64,000 bases of DNA from Rutpela maculata (Eukaryota; Arthropoda; Insecta; Coleoptera; Cerambycidae): assembly GCA_936432065.2 (NCBI GenBank), contig OW386285.2:262578317-262642316 (forward strand). The letters are read 5' to 3'. Positions 11,127-22,610 of this stretch are shown piece after piece (the first letter of the stretch is position 1; each line of letters opens with the position of its first letter). Below the pieces are notes generated by a model. The model saw nothing but the letters and a program-made list of their open reading frames with translations. It did not search any database and had not been told where the DNA came from. The position numbers were made by a program, and so were the translations under genes.

Positions 11127-11281
11127 TTATGTATATTTTAGACAGTAAATAAATACACGTAGACAAACCAACTCACATTAAAATTGCATTTATTAGTAAG
11201 CAGTTAGATTGTACTGAAGAAATGTTATGCATTAATACAAATCCCTTAAGTTTTAATGATATTCATTGTGATTTCAGAAAA

Positions 11282-11388
11282 AATAGTATGTGTACTTCGG
11301 TGTGAAAGCACATTCCCGAACTTCGATGCAATTTGCATCGTCGTCCGGGAATGTATTGCTTTCACACCTAAATACACAATATACTATT
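11282..11388. mobile_element. 107-bp hairpin element
   Basis: Arms AATAGTATGTGTACTTCGG...TGTGAAAGCA.CATTCCCG and CGGGAATGTATTGCTTTCAC...AATACACAATATACTATT are imperfect complements around GATGCAA/TTTGCATC. Its right end coincides with the point where the host arm resumes (ACATAAGCTGTC), which supports it as the edge of an insertion. Confidence 0.65.
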
Positions 11389-12305
11389 ACATAAGCTGTC
11401 TACAAATTTTTCGAAAAAAACGATAATTATCAAGATATTCGAGGAAATGTAAGAAATTACACGTTTTCCTCTAAAGTGTATGTAAATCTCAAAAAAATAA
11501 TTTTTCTCAGAAACCTTTGTTTCGAAGGGCCAAGATAACGGAGCGTCAAAGTAGTACATGATATTAAGTGAACATCGTATATGAGATCGATTTCAGTTAA
11601 TTACCGATTAATTACGGTGACAAAATGGAGAAATTTTACCGAAAAAAAGTCCCAAATCCCGCCCCTCTAATTCCTTCATTTTTGTCGGAATTCAAAAAAT
11701 AAAAAAAGAGTTTTAGCAAATTTAATTCTATTTAAGTTAACTAGAGTAGTCTTTTGGCGTAGGAGCCAAGATTAAAAAGTTGCCAACTGCAGAAGCTCAA
11801 AATGTGCGATTTTTTGCCATACATGTCCAACATTTCAGTAGTTATCTCCGAAACGAAAAAAAAAAATCAAAATTGTGATAGTAGCAAAATATTCGTAATG
11901 GAAAATAATCGTTTGACTTTTTTTTTTTATTTCGAGCTACCTTCCACTGTTTCGGAGATATCTGCGAAAAATAACAAAAAACAGCTTACATTTCGGAGTC
12001 GAAAAAGTTGCAGAAACATGTAATCTTGATACGTTCATATTTTTCGAAAAACACCATTGGGACGGCCGTACGATGTCGCGACATAAAGAGGAAGTTTTCC
12101 AGATAAACCTGATCGTAAATTGCACGGCGAAATTCGAAAATTCGGCTCGGCACGAACGAATCAAAAGTAGCATTTTGTGACATTTCAGAAAATCTTTATA
12201 AACATTAACGCGAATAATCTGTCACTACCTCCATGGCTCCACCTTCGTGTGTTGCGCGTTACGTCGATTGGACAGGCTAGGCATGCAGATAAAGGTGATT
12301 GGCTC

Positions 12306-12419
12306 TGTACCCAGTGAGTTATAATAACTCACGCTTTATAAATCACGCTGTTTGTTTATGGATACTATTAATTGATCAAAATCAGTTCATTAATTCGTAT
12401 CTAACCTAATAAGAGTAGA
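12306..12419. other. Spacer with a 19-bp palindrome
   Basis: GTGAGTTATAATAACTCAC at 12317-12335 is a near-perfect palindrome sharing the GTGAGTTAT/ATAACTCAC arm of the hairpin at 10452-10567, perhaps a collapsed copy. Confidence 0.5.
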
Positions 12420-12860
12420 TAAATACTATTTTCACATGTTTCATGTTCCCACCCTTCTATATCTGTCATTTGTATTACAATGTTCAAACCCTTCGCTTTC
12501 CAATGGTGTATGCAAAAATAATATTTGTTATGATATGACTCAAAAGTAAATAAATATTAATGGAGGAGTTGCCATTTTTGTGTAATTTACAGCGAGAAAG
12601 TGTGGAGATAGAGTTAGCTTTTTTATTACTCAAAATAACTGCTTACTGTAAGTGAGTAAGCTGCGGCTAATTAAATGGGGAATTTTTTATATTTAGAGCG
12701 TTTTTTTTTATAAAATGCATTGGAGGTGCGAAAATGGCGTTGCAACACGAGCATTGCTATGGTGCACAATCTCTAACCGTATGGTTCACCAGATAATTTT
12801 CATTTTATTACATTTATATGTAAATATGAAGTGTTTAGTTCGCTACTGCTTGTTTTTTAG
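12420..12860 (+). repeat. Dispersed repeat, copy 1 (second at 61045)
   Basis: Collinear with 61045-61500 through many landmarks: ATACTATTTTCA, TATTTGTTATGATATGACT, GTAATTTACAGCG, GTGTGGA, AAAATGGC.TTGCAACACGA, CATTGCT and GTGTTTAGTTC.CTACTG. Considerable divergence. No coding frame is shared, so this is probably an old transposon segment of unknown class. Confidence 0.75.
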
Positions 12861-14043
12861 GATCTAGTGTTGTAAATATTGTTATAATTTAAAAAATAGA
12901 TAGTTCTAATTGCAACTGGTCTATGATTAACTGTATAGGTGTAACATGAAGAGATCAGGTGATAATTTTTTACTGTAAACACGTGCAGGAAAACGTAAAG
13001 AATTGAATCCACTAATTTCAAAAAAAAAATTATTTTGGAAATTTGTTATTTGGTGAAATTAATGAAAATGTTATCGAAGATTGCTTAGTAAAAGCAAGTA
13101 GTTTTTCAAAGACTTTATATGGTCTTCCAGAACTTACTGAGCCATTTATTTCCAAGCTAAAATATATAATAAAGAAATATCAGCTGTATATAATTGCCAA
13201 TGTGTATTCATTTAAAATACCGCCTTTTAAATAAGCATTACTATTACAGACACTGTCTATGGAATCTGAGAGAATATTTACATTATGCCGCGCGCCGTTT
13301 ACAAAATAGCCCTCATTTTAACCGTCAATATATCAACAACATAAGATGCGATAAAATTTAAAAATGTATATTGAAAAATGTGCCACTTGTTAAGGATATT
13401 TTAACCGTACCAGCTTTCAATCTATTATATCTCGGAATATATGAATTTCTTGTGAATCATCTTTCAGGCATCGATGTAACATAACTTCTTTCGTATCGTG
13501 AAATTTTTTCATGTTTTTTTATTTCAAAATTTCGAAGCTATTGTCAAAATCGTTACTACATGATTATTAGGTTGGTTAAAATCTCGTTGAAAAATGGGAT
13601 ATTGTTCTACATATAGCAGATCTTTAAAACTGTTCAACGTAAGTTATTTAGCGGTTTACAATAGATACATAATGAACACATAATTTTTTAAATATTTTCA
13701 GTTTCTTCGTTTTTGAGATATTTGCGGTTAAAGTGAAGGTCCGCTGCATCAATAATTCAGGATTTAATGCAGCGTGTACAATGCTCAAACTTACTACACT
13801 CCTGTGAAACTGTTAAAATAGAGATTTTTGGTTTTTCAAAATTCATACCTTAAGCTATATTTCACTCGCTTATACTAGTACTCTATCTTCAATAATAATA
13901 AAGTTTCCTCGATAGAGACTTTTTCAATGCCGCTACCGAAAACTCTTCCTAGTTAATTCAAACCTTATGACCCAGTATCAATATTGCAGTCTGTTACAAA
14001 TACATTTGAATTCGTAATTTGTTTATTTTTACACCGATATATA
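12861..14043. other. AT-rich spacer, no supported gene
   Basis: A 63-codon frame at 13043-13234 has plausible-looking composition but no known motif and no upstream or downstream extension. The text around 13430-13750 (ATATCTCGGAATAT, GTTTTTGAGATATTTGCGG) is typical of inverted-repeat element arms, but I could not find its partner. Confidence 0.35.
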
Positions 14044-14045
14044 TA

Positions 14046-15196
14046 CAGGCTGTCCATTTTATCAGGGCCCTCGAGAATATCTCACTTAATATCGATCGTG
14101 CAAAAAAATTGTTTCTACGAAAATTGTCCCGATTTTTATTAGCTACAAAATGGTTTAAAGACATTTGAAATCCATGGCCTACTTTAAGAGTTATGACGGA
14201 AAATATTGAAAATGCCGAATATGTCTAAGTAAAATATCTCCGTTATTTGAAGAGATACGGCGAAAATTCGAAGACGAAATTTGTTTGCAGGATAGGGTAT
14301 TTTAACGAGGTTTTATCTAAATTTTTTCAAAGCCGCTGTATTTTGAGATTTACTCTTCAGGGTGTTAATTTTTTTTTTATTGAAACGGACGGGAAATGAC
14401 GGCATTAAACAGAGTATTTTCTTCCCTTTTCAACGATATGTCACATGCCATATTTATTCATTGAAACTGAGCAAGTAATTATAAAAACATTTTTTAAACC
14501 AATAATTTTTTTTTAACTTGCGTCATACTTGCCGTGGAGAAGTATGATTAAATAAAACGATTCAAAAATTTAGTAAGTTTTTCTAATCTAATAAAATAAA
14601 TTTAGCTAACAAAAAAAATAATAATAAAATAATTGTGTTAATGTTTGATTATAGTAAAGATTTGAATAACTCACTGAATTTTTTTATTGTTTTATTTAAT
14701 CATACTTCTCCACGGCAAGTATGATGCTAGTTTTAAATATATATATATCGGTTTAAAAAATGTTTTTATAATTACTTGTTCAGTTTCAATGAATAAATAT
14801 GGCATGTGTTATATCGTTGAAAAGGGAGTTAAATACTCTATTTAATGCCGCCATTTCCCGCCCATTTCAAAAAAAAATTTTAAGACCCTGAAGAGTAAAT
14901 CTCAAAATATAGCGGCTTTGAAAAAAATGAGATAACACCTGAAATACTCTGTTTTGCAAAAAAAAATCGCCTTAGAATTTTCGCCGTATCTCTTCAAATA
15001 ACGGAGATATTTTATTTAGACATATTCGGCATGTTCGATATTTTCCGTCATAACTCTTAAAGTAGGCCATGGATTTCAAATGTCTTTAAACCATTTTGTA
15101 GCTTAAAAATCGGCACAATTTTCGTAGAAACAGTTTTTTTTCACGACCGGTATTAAGTGAGATATTCTCGAGGGCCCTGATAAAATGGACAGCCTG
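14046..15196. mobile_element. Mariner-like palindromic MITE, 1.15 kb, TA duplication
   Basis: CAGGCTGTCCATTTTATCAG at 14046 matches the reverse complement of the right end exactly, and both sides are flanked by TA (14044-14045, 15197-15198). The inverted similarity continues for more than 500 bp per arm, including GGGCCCTCGAGAATATCTCA, CATGGCCTACTTTAAGAGTT and CATACTTGCCGTGGAGAAGT. There is no transposase. TA duplication and a CAGG..GTCC-type end are those of Tc1/mariner elements; the long palindrome suggests a derived foldback form. Confidence 0.85.
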
Positions 15197-15238
15197 TATA
15201 TAGATATTAGGTAATAAGGTCCAATTAACTAGGCGACG

Positions 15239-17037
15239 CACAGTGGGGCAGGAATTCGAAAACGTGGCAATAATTCTAATTTCTGGAACAATCCCTAAAA
15301 AAATCATTTATACTGGTTTTTGAGGGTGTACATTTTAAATCTGTCGTTGAAATGTAAAAATATAGAACTGTCCGATATGTAAAGGTCAATCTGCCATCTT
15401 GGAAAAATAAAAAACACAAAAGATGGCCGAAAAAATCAAAATAGAATATCTTTTCGATAAGGAGGAGTAATTTCACCAAAGTTGGCAGAAATAAAACTCG
15501 TCTATGGTAAAATATAATGCACTAAACCCGGATGCTGTAAGTCAATTAGAACGGTCAAAGATGGCGGAAGAAATAAAATTCATTAATTCTTTGTCGGCGT
15601 TGTGCGCTACTTTTTGTTTTTTTTTCCTATTGTAGGTTCTTTTAGGTGAATAAATGGGAGAAAGTTCAATTTTTTTATTTTCAAAAAAAGAGCATTATTT
15701 AAAAGTTTCAAAAATGCATTTTTCCTGACCCTCCTTTTTTCACCAAATTTTCAACAAAACAAAATGAAATATACTATAGAAAGTCTCGAATAACTTCAAA
15801 AATTTAACACAAAATGAAGCATTAATTTGATAACGAAATTTATTAAGTATACGCATGGTAATAATAATAATATAATAAAAAAAGGAAGGTCAAAGAAAAT
15901 GCTTATTTAAAAATTATGGAAAATGCACTTTTATTGAAAATTAAAAAAAATTGAACTTTATCCCCTTAAAGTACATAAAAGAACCTACAATCGAAAAAAA
16001 GTTACGCACAAAGCTTCCTTGGTACTTGATGAAGAATTAAAAAAAATATATTTCATTCTCCATCTATGAGCGTTCTATTTGACTTAGAGCGTCCTGGTTT
16101 GGTGCATTATATTTGACCATAGATGAGTTTTGTTTTTGCCAACTTTGGTGAAATTACTCCTTCTTATCGAAAAAATATTCAATTTTGATTTTTTCGGACA
16201 TTTTTTATGTTTTATATTTTGTCCAAGATGGCGGATTAACCTATACATATCGGACAGGTCAACAATTTTTAAGAAGATATATTAAGCAGATAAGTAGAAA
16301 ATCCGCGAAAGTGCATAAAAAAGTGCATATAATTTTGACGCATTAGGAATTTTTGGGGGCAAATATTTTTTCGTAATCAGGAAATCATAATACATAAGAA
16401 TCAACAATAAAATTTCTAGTGGTACGTTGTCGCTGAAAGAAATTGAATTAAATCAATTCGACTGTACTACACGTTTCAAAAATATGCATGAAATACATTT
16501 TCAGCAATTCAATTTAAATTTTAAAGAGCACACATGAGCACTAGTTTAACTTTACTTTTTAAACAAAAATAGTTCACCTACAATAATACATCAAATTCTC
16601 AATGTGCATGTATGAGAAAGTAAACTTTTCCTGTAGTTACAAAATATATTGTAGTTTATTGATATATTTGCATAGGCTTGTTTTTGAAGTCATAATTACT
16701 ATATAACTTAAACAATTATAGTAAAATAACGTAATATGTTGAGTACATACCATGACAGTATTCGATCCATAGTTAATTAAGTCGAAAGCCACATATATAA
16801 ATGTGTTTAACCACTTAAAAGTTCTATCAAAATTAGCGTATCGAGCATACGCAAATACTACTTAGAAACGACAGTTTCATGGAGATAGTAGTATGCGAGA
16901 TGAACTTGAATAAAGTTAGATAGTGGCATAAATAATGCACTGATATACTCTCTTTCCATATGTCTACAACATATATTCATTAAGCTCGTTTCATTATACG
17001 ATTAAATGCCACGTTTTTGAATTCCTGCCCCACTGTG
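15239..17037. mobile_element. Transib-like non-autonomous element, 1.8 kb
   Basis: Ends read CACAGTGGGGCAGGAATTC then (G/A)AAAACGTGGCA on both strands (30 of 31 bases agree). Flanks are CGACG (15234-15238) and CGATG (17038-17042), a 5-bp target duplication with one mismatch. Transib transposons are known for ends starting CACWRTG and 5-bp GC-rich duplications, and are the relatives of RAG1, so this is the best fit. No transposase is present. The middle is occupied by a second inverted repeat (15362-16262). Confidence 0.7.
15362..16262. repeat. Inner inverted repeat inside the Transib-like element
   Basis: About 430-bp arms, for example CTGTCCGATATGTA..GGT, GATAAGGAGGAGTAATTTCA, GTTGGCA.AAA.AAAACTC.TC and GTAGGTTCTTTTA.GT, recur in reverse complement at 15940-16262. 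It may be part of the same foldback or an older element inserted in it. Confidence 0.75.
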
Positions 17038-18633
17038 CGATGGTGAAATTTTATTTCATAATTTTTAGAGACTTTTTTTGAAGGCAGTTCTACTTTTTTC
17101 AATTTTTTTTTTCACCCTTTTTAGTGGCCCTTTTATTTAGCTTTCTACACAGTAGAATATCCGTGGTTGTGACTTCTTAAGCTTTAACATTAGCTCGTTA
17201 TCAGAGAATCCTGATATCACTATATTTCAAATTTCATGAAAATCTGCAAAAATATTGTAATTATAGCAGCCATATTGCCATTTTGAATTCCTAACTTTTA
17301 ACATCAAATCGTTATTAGCTACTCCTAAAATACCTAACTACCAGTTTTAATGCAATTCCAACAGAATTGGAACTATTTGTCACAAAAATTAAATTTTATG
17401 AAATTAATTTATTTTGCGCAACTTATACAGGCGAATCCCGGAGTAATGTTTGTAGAAACATAAAGAAACCTTTTATAAATTTTACTAGTAGGTTAAAACT
17501 AAGAACTTCAGCTTAAATATGTCCCCACTAATCCCCATTACAATAACATGCAATTTCTAAACAGATGAATGAAAATCGTTTGATCACCAACAAAACATTA
17601 TTTGTCAACGCATACGTTTCTCTACTATTTTGCTAATTAGTTTGGTGCGGGATTTCCACGTGGCATCACTAATTAACGTTCTCGCGTGTCTGACACGATT
17701 ATGAAACGTTTTATTTACTTTTGTATTTCACTTTGTCCTTCGTGCTGAATAGAAAGAATTGAATAGTGCCCTAGCATTCGTGTTGTTAATTATTTAATCA
17801 ATTATTTAATTATTCTCAAATAAATTACTCCGTTTTTAATATACAGGGTGTACTGCTTAAGAATCCCGTGCCATTTTCTCGATAATTAAAAGAAATATTT
17901 GAATTCTGTAAAACGTACCTACTGGAATATATAAATGACTTCAGTTTTGAGTAAAAATGGTAATTTTACAAATTGAGGAATAGATGGCGTTGCGACGCAA
18001 AAAAATGATTCGATCCCGGGAACTTTTAAAAGAGGTGTATATGATGGATCATTATATTATATTATAACAACTTTTATTGAATTTGAACTTGTTATAATTT
18101 TTTAAGTAATAAAAATATCTTTTTTTTTTTCAAATATTTTCCAAATAGCAGTCACAGCTAGCTTTGTTTTACTTGAAAAAATTAAGTTTTACGTTTTGAA
18201 ATAATTAATTTGTTTCATTACTGTCTAAAGAAGCATGATTCAGTATGAAAAATGTCCCAAAGGACTTATCGTCTAAAATTTATTTTAAAAAAGTTAGTTA
18301 TTTTTATAAGACTTGAAAAAATTACACCAACTACCGGCTCCCAGGTACTTATACCAGATAGGGTGTTCACATACAGATAAATATAAGCGTTTAGATTCAA
18401 GAATCTTATGATTCATATAAGCAAAAAAATCAATTCTTTATATAAAACATATATAATAAGGGATATTTCAAACCTATTATTTTCCTGTTATAAAATTATT
18501 TATCCTATGTGGAGAATTAATTTATTTGCGTATATATTAAACAATTCTTAATTTAGAACATTATTTTTTATATGTGCAAGGACACACTCACTACTCACTA
18601 TAATGTAAATACGTAATAGTATATTACGTAATG
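17038..18633. other. Spacer with an orphan mariner-like end
   Basis: No gene. TACAGGGTGTACTGCTTAAG at about 17844 is a typical insect Tc1/mariner terminus, and GGAATAGATGGCGTTGCGAC-type text follows, but I find no matching inverted end before 18.6 kb. Confidence 0.45.
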
Positions 18634-18733
18634 AGTGATGTAAGAAGCATATTACGCACGAATGGAAAAGTTACGCACGATGCCGCGTAGCGGCGAGTGC
18701 GTATTTCCATGAGTGCGTAATTGCCTTACAACT
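18634..18733. mobile_element. Hairpin element of the CGAG..GGCGAG type
   Basis: Arms GTGATGTAAG...TTACGCACGAATGGAAAAG and CTTTTCCATGAGTGCGTAA-like text (as ATTTCCATGAGTGCGTAATT) pair, with a nested stem TTACGCACG/GAGTGCGTA and a GCCGCGTAGCGGC core. Design parallels 10452-10567, though the arms differ in sequence. Confidence 0.65.
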
Positions 18734-18924
18734 CGAATTATGTACTATACTTTACCCACGATCCTATTTATTTAGTTATTTAGTAATATCTGGATTTAGT
18801 TTACTAGTCAACAATATTATTCAACAAATATTATGTCAGTTTTGACAGCGTTTGAAAATTAAGTAGGCGCATTTGTTTTTTTAAACCCCGCGTCAGCGAT
18901 ATAAGCCACCTATAATTGCGTGTC

Positions 18925-18976
18925 CCGTGCGTTTTGTTTACCGTGCGATTTGTTTACAGTGCGTTTTGTTTACAAT
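18925..18976 (+). repeat. Three short direct repeats (GTGCGTTTTGTTTAC)
   Basis: Three units with one variant (GTGCGATTTGTTTAC), about 17-20 bp apart, next to the large nested foldback at 19.2 kb. No function can be assigned. Confidence 0.75.
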
Positions 18977-19203
18977 ATGTAAAATTCAACTTACATAGAT
19001 GGCAGATAGTGTGTTTTTTACTCTTTACAGTAGTGATCGTAGGTAAACATATATAATAATCTGTGAAGTTGGCGTGTCTGTACATTGAAAATATTTGCAA
19101 AGAACGATCTAGGGGGATGTCAGATGAATAATTATAGTCTGGAAATTTTTGACATGGTGGGGGGATAGGGAGAGGGAGAACATTTTTTTTAATCGAATGA
19201 TTA

Positions 19204-19490
19204 CACAGCCCCACAAAAAAATTGTCGTTCTGATCTGCGGATCAGACTTTCATATCCTATAGTATTTTGAACCCAAATCTGCTATCAAATTTGAGCCAGA
19301 ACATCTCAGTTTTCCAAAAAATGTAAAAACCGTGAACGCGCTACAAGCCAAGGTTTTTTGCATTTTGTGCAAAACTGATACGTGCTGGCTCAAATCTGAT
19401 GGCAGATTTGGATTCGGCGGTTCAAAATACTATAGGATATGAAAGTCTGATCCCCAGATCAGAAAGAAAAATTTTTTGTGTGTGGCTCTG
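19204..19490. mobile_element. 287-bp palindromic MITE with TTA duplication
   Basis: Ends CACAGCCCCACA and CAGAGCCACACA (reverse complement) bound a palindrome with ATCAGACTTTCATATCCTAT in both arms. TTA flanks both sides (19201-19203, 19491-19493). The opposite arm of the host foldback keeps the uninterrupted text GAATGATTATCG, an empty site inside the same molecule. A 3-bp TTA duplication is the habit of PIF/Harbinger elements. Confidence 0.8.
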
Positions 19491-19579
19491 TTATCGATAT
19501 CTCTCCGCATAGGTAGTTAGTATATGTACTTCACATACCCCAATTACGCTGTCAGACGAAACTTCGGGCCGGCGCGGCG

Positions 19580-19900
19580 CGGCGCACGCGGTAACCGGAC
19601 ATTGGAAAAATAATTTTTTAGTTACCGGATCAAATTCGGCGCAAAATATTTGTTTCGACGTGTAAACGTATTGTAGTGGCAGATATTTCGATCAGTCGAT
19701 TTTTGAGCAATTCGCCATCAAAGTGGCGAAAAATGGCCGCTTTGATGGCAAATTACTCAAAAACCGACCGATAGAAATGTCTGCTACTACAATACAGTAC
19801 TTTACACGTCAAAACAAATATTTTGCGCCAAATTTGGTCCGGTAACTAAAAAAATTTTTTTTCAGTTTCTGGTTACCGCGCACGCCGCACAGTGGCACGA
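19580..19900. mobile_element. Second palindromic MITE in the same host arm
   Basis: Arms GCGGTAACCGGACATTGG and CAGTTTCTGGTTACCGCGC-like text, with GCAAAATATTTGTTT.GACGTG and GGCAGA.ATTTC.ATC in both arms, form a palindrome. The host's other arm reads GGCCGACGCACAATGGCAC without it. Exact ends are blurred by GC-rich CGGCGCG repeats at the left. Confidence 0.7.
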
Positions 19901-20508
19901 ATCGTGATTTTTTTCGTTCAAAATTATCTAGAGCACTTATTTCGCAACCGATTAAATTTTTTTTTTTTAATACTCGTTATTTAATTTCCAAAAAGCGTAA
20001 AAGAGCCGATTTCGGCATAAACTTTAACAAAAATATTCCATTTTTCATCATTTTTTAGCATTTTATAGCCGCTATTGATTCCGCCATCTTGCAGATTGGT
20101 TTATGACAATTTAGACATCAGATTCGTAATCAGCGACCTCAAAAATCCCCGAGTAACAAGATTTATGTAGATTGGATAAAAAAAAGTTTTCATTTGTAAG
20201 TTTTGTTAAAATTTAAATTAAAAATGACCATTCTGGATAAGCTCACTAATTTTGGTTAGCATAATTCGAAAACCGGCTCTCTTACGTTTTTTGGAAATTA
20301 AATAACGAGTATTTAAAAAAAAAATTTTTCCCAGTCGGTTGCGAAACAAGTGCTCTAAATAATTTTGAACGATAAAATCACGATTCGTGCCATTGTGCGT
20401 CGGCCGAAAGTTCCGTCTGCCAGCGTAATGTAGTATGTAGTTCACATACTACTATACTACATATACTAACTACCTATGCGGATAGATATCGATAATCATT
20501 CGATTAAA

Positions 20509-21206
20509 AATGGCTGAATATATTCAAGGAAATATTTTTGGGCCTAAATGCTGTGAAAATATTATTGTTGTACAAAATTTTATCAAACTTGCTCGATTCA
20601 ACTTAACTGAAAATACATTTTGTTAGTATCCCTATCTGGAAATCAACAAAGCTTTTACTTTCCAATACCCAACACGCAACATAACTTTAATTGTCCTATA
20701 ACTGCTCTCTGCAGAAGTTGTAACAATATTTTAGTGTTGACATATCTCACTTTAACACGAAACAGTTTAAGAATGAAATTTCGAGCTTTAGTATGCTTGC
20801 CTGTTAAGCTTTATTGGGTTGATTTTGTTAGATATAGCTTAAGAGCTAATGAAAATATCTAATATATCTGATATGATTAGCACGTAACCTTCTGACACGA
20901 GGTAGCAATAATATATTGCTCTCCATTTATCTCAAATAATGTGTATGAACATTATTTCTTTTCCTTTGTACCTGGGAATAACTAAAAATGTTATATTATT
21001 ATACAAGGTGTCTCAGCCTGGCGTCGTTCAAATATCCTGGCTCAAAAACGGGATAATAAGGGACACAATGGTGTATAGTTTAAAAATATTGTGAAATATA
21101 CAGGATGATCCATTTACGTGTGACGGCATAAACTTGTTTTATTTTTAAGGGAGACCCAGTATATTATATAGTTTCCATTCTTCGTCTAAAGACCATTCAA
21201 ACCATA
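20509..21206. other. Spacer with two orphan mariner-like ends
   Basis: TACAAGGTGTCTCAGCCTGG (about 21002) and TACAGGATGATCCATTTACG (about 21099) look like termini of mariner-type elements without visible partners. An 80-codon frame at 20620-20862 has no recognisable motif. Confidence 0.45.
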
Positions 21207-22009
21207 CAGAGTGTCCCAATGAAAACTCCCATGCCGGATATCTTCTAAACGAATATAATAAAGATATTTTAATTCAGTAAAAGCCAGTTTGTAGAGCATA
21301 TAATTGTTTTTTGAATATATCAGTATGTAGATGGCGCTGGGCTCTAAAAAATATTTAGATGGGAGGAACTTTGAAATGCGGTTTATGTGAAAATGCATTT
21401 ATAAGTAGTTCTATAAAAAAAAAATCGTGAATCTAACCGTTTTTAAAATGTCTGAATCCAAATATTGCCATTTATCCATATCGAATAATTGTAATCTCTT
21501 GAACATTTCAGTCCTTTAAATGGTACACTCTGTATTTAATTTAAAAATATTAAAAGAAAATCATATTTTAATAATTTTTCATATAATTGCTTTGTTATTT
21601 GGTAAAATATATTAAAAATAGTTGACATTGTACCATTGTTTAATAAGCACAGCATTAAAATTTAAAATATTAAAAAAATATTTATATCAAAACATTTTTT
21701 TTCTTTTAATTATAAATTTAGTACAAAGAGAAGGTAGACATAATGCATCATTTTCTTCGTAATTTAAAGATCTAATTAAATAGCAGCTTGTCCCATAGAG
21801 GTTCCATTAAAAAAAAAATAGTTTTCGTTGAAAAACCCATATCGTTGAACATAATGGAGAATAAATCGTGTTTAATATTAGTATCTGAAGAGATAATATT
21901 TTAAAGGTGCTTACAGACCAATTTTTGCAGCAGGATCCAAATATGCAAACAAATACAGGTTGTCTCATTTAAAAATTTGGTTTAGTGTCATATACATCGA
22001 TTAATAGTT

Positions 22010-22610
22010 AATAGTTCTCATTTTATTTTAGTGTGCTAGCAGTGAACGTATATTTCGCAATTAACTTCTATATTATTAGATGTACTTTTCACTTTTCGAT
22101 TAAAATGGGTCCGAAAAGGGTCATGTTAATAGATCTTATTTCATTTTAGTTTAACATAAAATATGTGCTAGCAGCGGAAACGCTGTCAACGACTATTTCG
22201 CGGTCAACTTCTATGTTAGATGTACTAGGGACTTATTTCTTTTTTTAAATTAAAGGTAAAAAGACAACCTTTAAAAAATGCGCTAGCAGCGGAAACGCCG
22301 TCAATGACTATTTCGCGATTAACTTCTATGTTAGGTGTACTAGGGACTTGATTTTTTTTTATTAAAGCTAAAGAACCCATCCTCTGATTAAAAGTGGTCT
22401 GAAATGGGCCAGACTATTCAATTTTTGTTTATTAACATATTACTTGAGAAATTACACTCTAGCAGCGAAAACGCTGTCGTCTGTTTCGCAGCTAACTTCT
22501 ATGTTAGATGTACTAGGGACTTAATTTTTTTTAATTAAAGCTAAAGAGCCCACCTTCCGATTAAAATCGGTCCAAAAAGGTCCAGGTTACTATTTTTTTA
22601 TACGAGTTTT
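22010..22610 (+). repeat. Four diverged tandem units with CTAGCAGCGGAAACGC
   Basis: GCTAGCAGCGGAAACGCTGT or variants occur near 22031, 22165, 22281 and 22458. Most are followed by ATTTCGC.GTTAACTTCTATG and TTAGATGTACTAGGGACTT. Spacing varies (about 112 to 177 bp). A short inverted piece (TTCGCTGCTAG) follows at about 22771. No coding sense. Confidence 0.75.

Larger units (their letters stand above)
9071..12305. mobile_element. 3.2-kb element with about 0.9-kb inverted arms
   Basis: The left arm (9071 to about 10005) and the reverse complement of the right arm (about 10893-10920 plus 11390-12305) match over nearly their whole length, starting GAGCCAATCA.CTTTATCT and including TGTCACAAAATGCTACTTTT and GTCGCGACATCGTACGGCCG-like text. 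The two frames beginning MSQNATFDSFVPSRIFEF (9193 plus, 12183 minus) are the same arm read twice, and the second is already broken, so I do not call a gene. The centre (about 10010-10890) has no transposase. A separate block (10922-11388) interrupts the right arm. It is a non-autonomous foldback-type element; superfamily not determined. Confidence 0.75.
19183..20508. mobile_element. Foldback element hosting two younger insertions
   Basis: Outer arms TTTAATCGAATGATTA...TCGATATCT.TCCGCATAGG and its complement at 20460-20508 pair once the insertion at 19204-19490 is removed. Inner arms CACGAATCGTGATTTT, TTTCGCAACCGA, and TACTCGTTATTTAATTTCCA (19915-20000) pair with 20280-20400. The arms are separated by about 230 bp (20050-20280) without a gene. 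No transposase. Confidence 0.75.

Noticed and set aside
13043..13234. 63-codon frame MLFGEINENVIEDCLVKASS...
   Set aside because: Composition is plausible but it is isolated, short, and matches nothing I know.
17843..18360. Possible mariner-like MITE starting TACAGGGTGTACTGC
   Set aside because: No inverted partner end was found; ATAGGGTGTTC at 18358 is in direct orientation.
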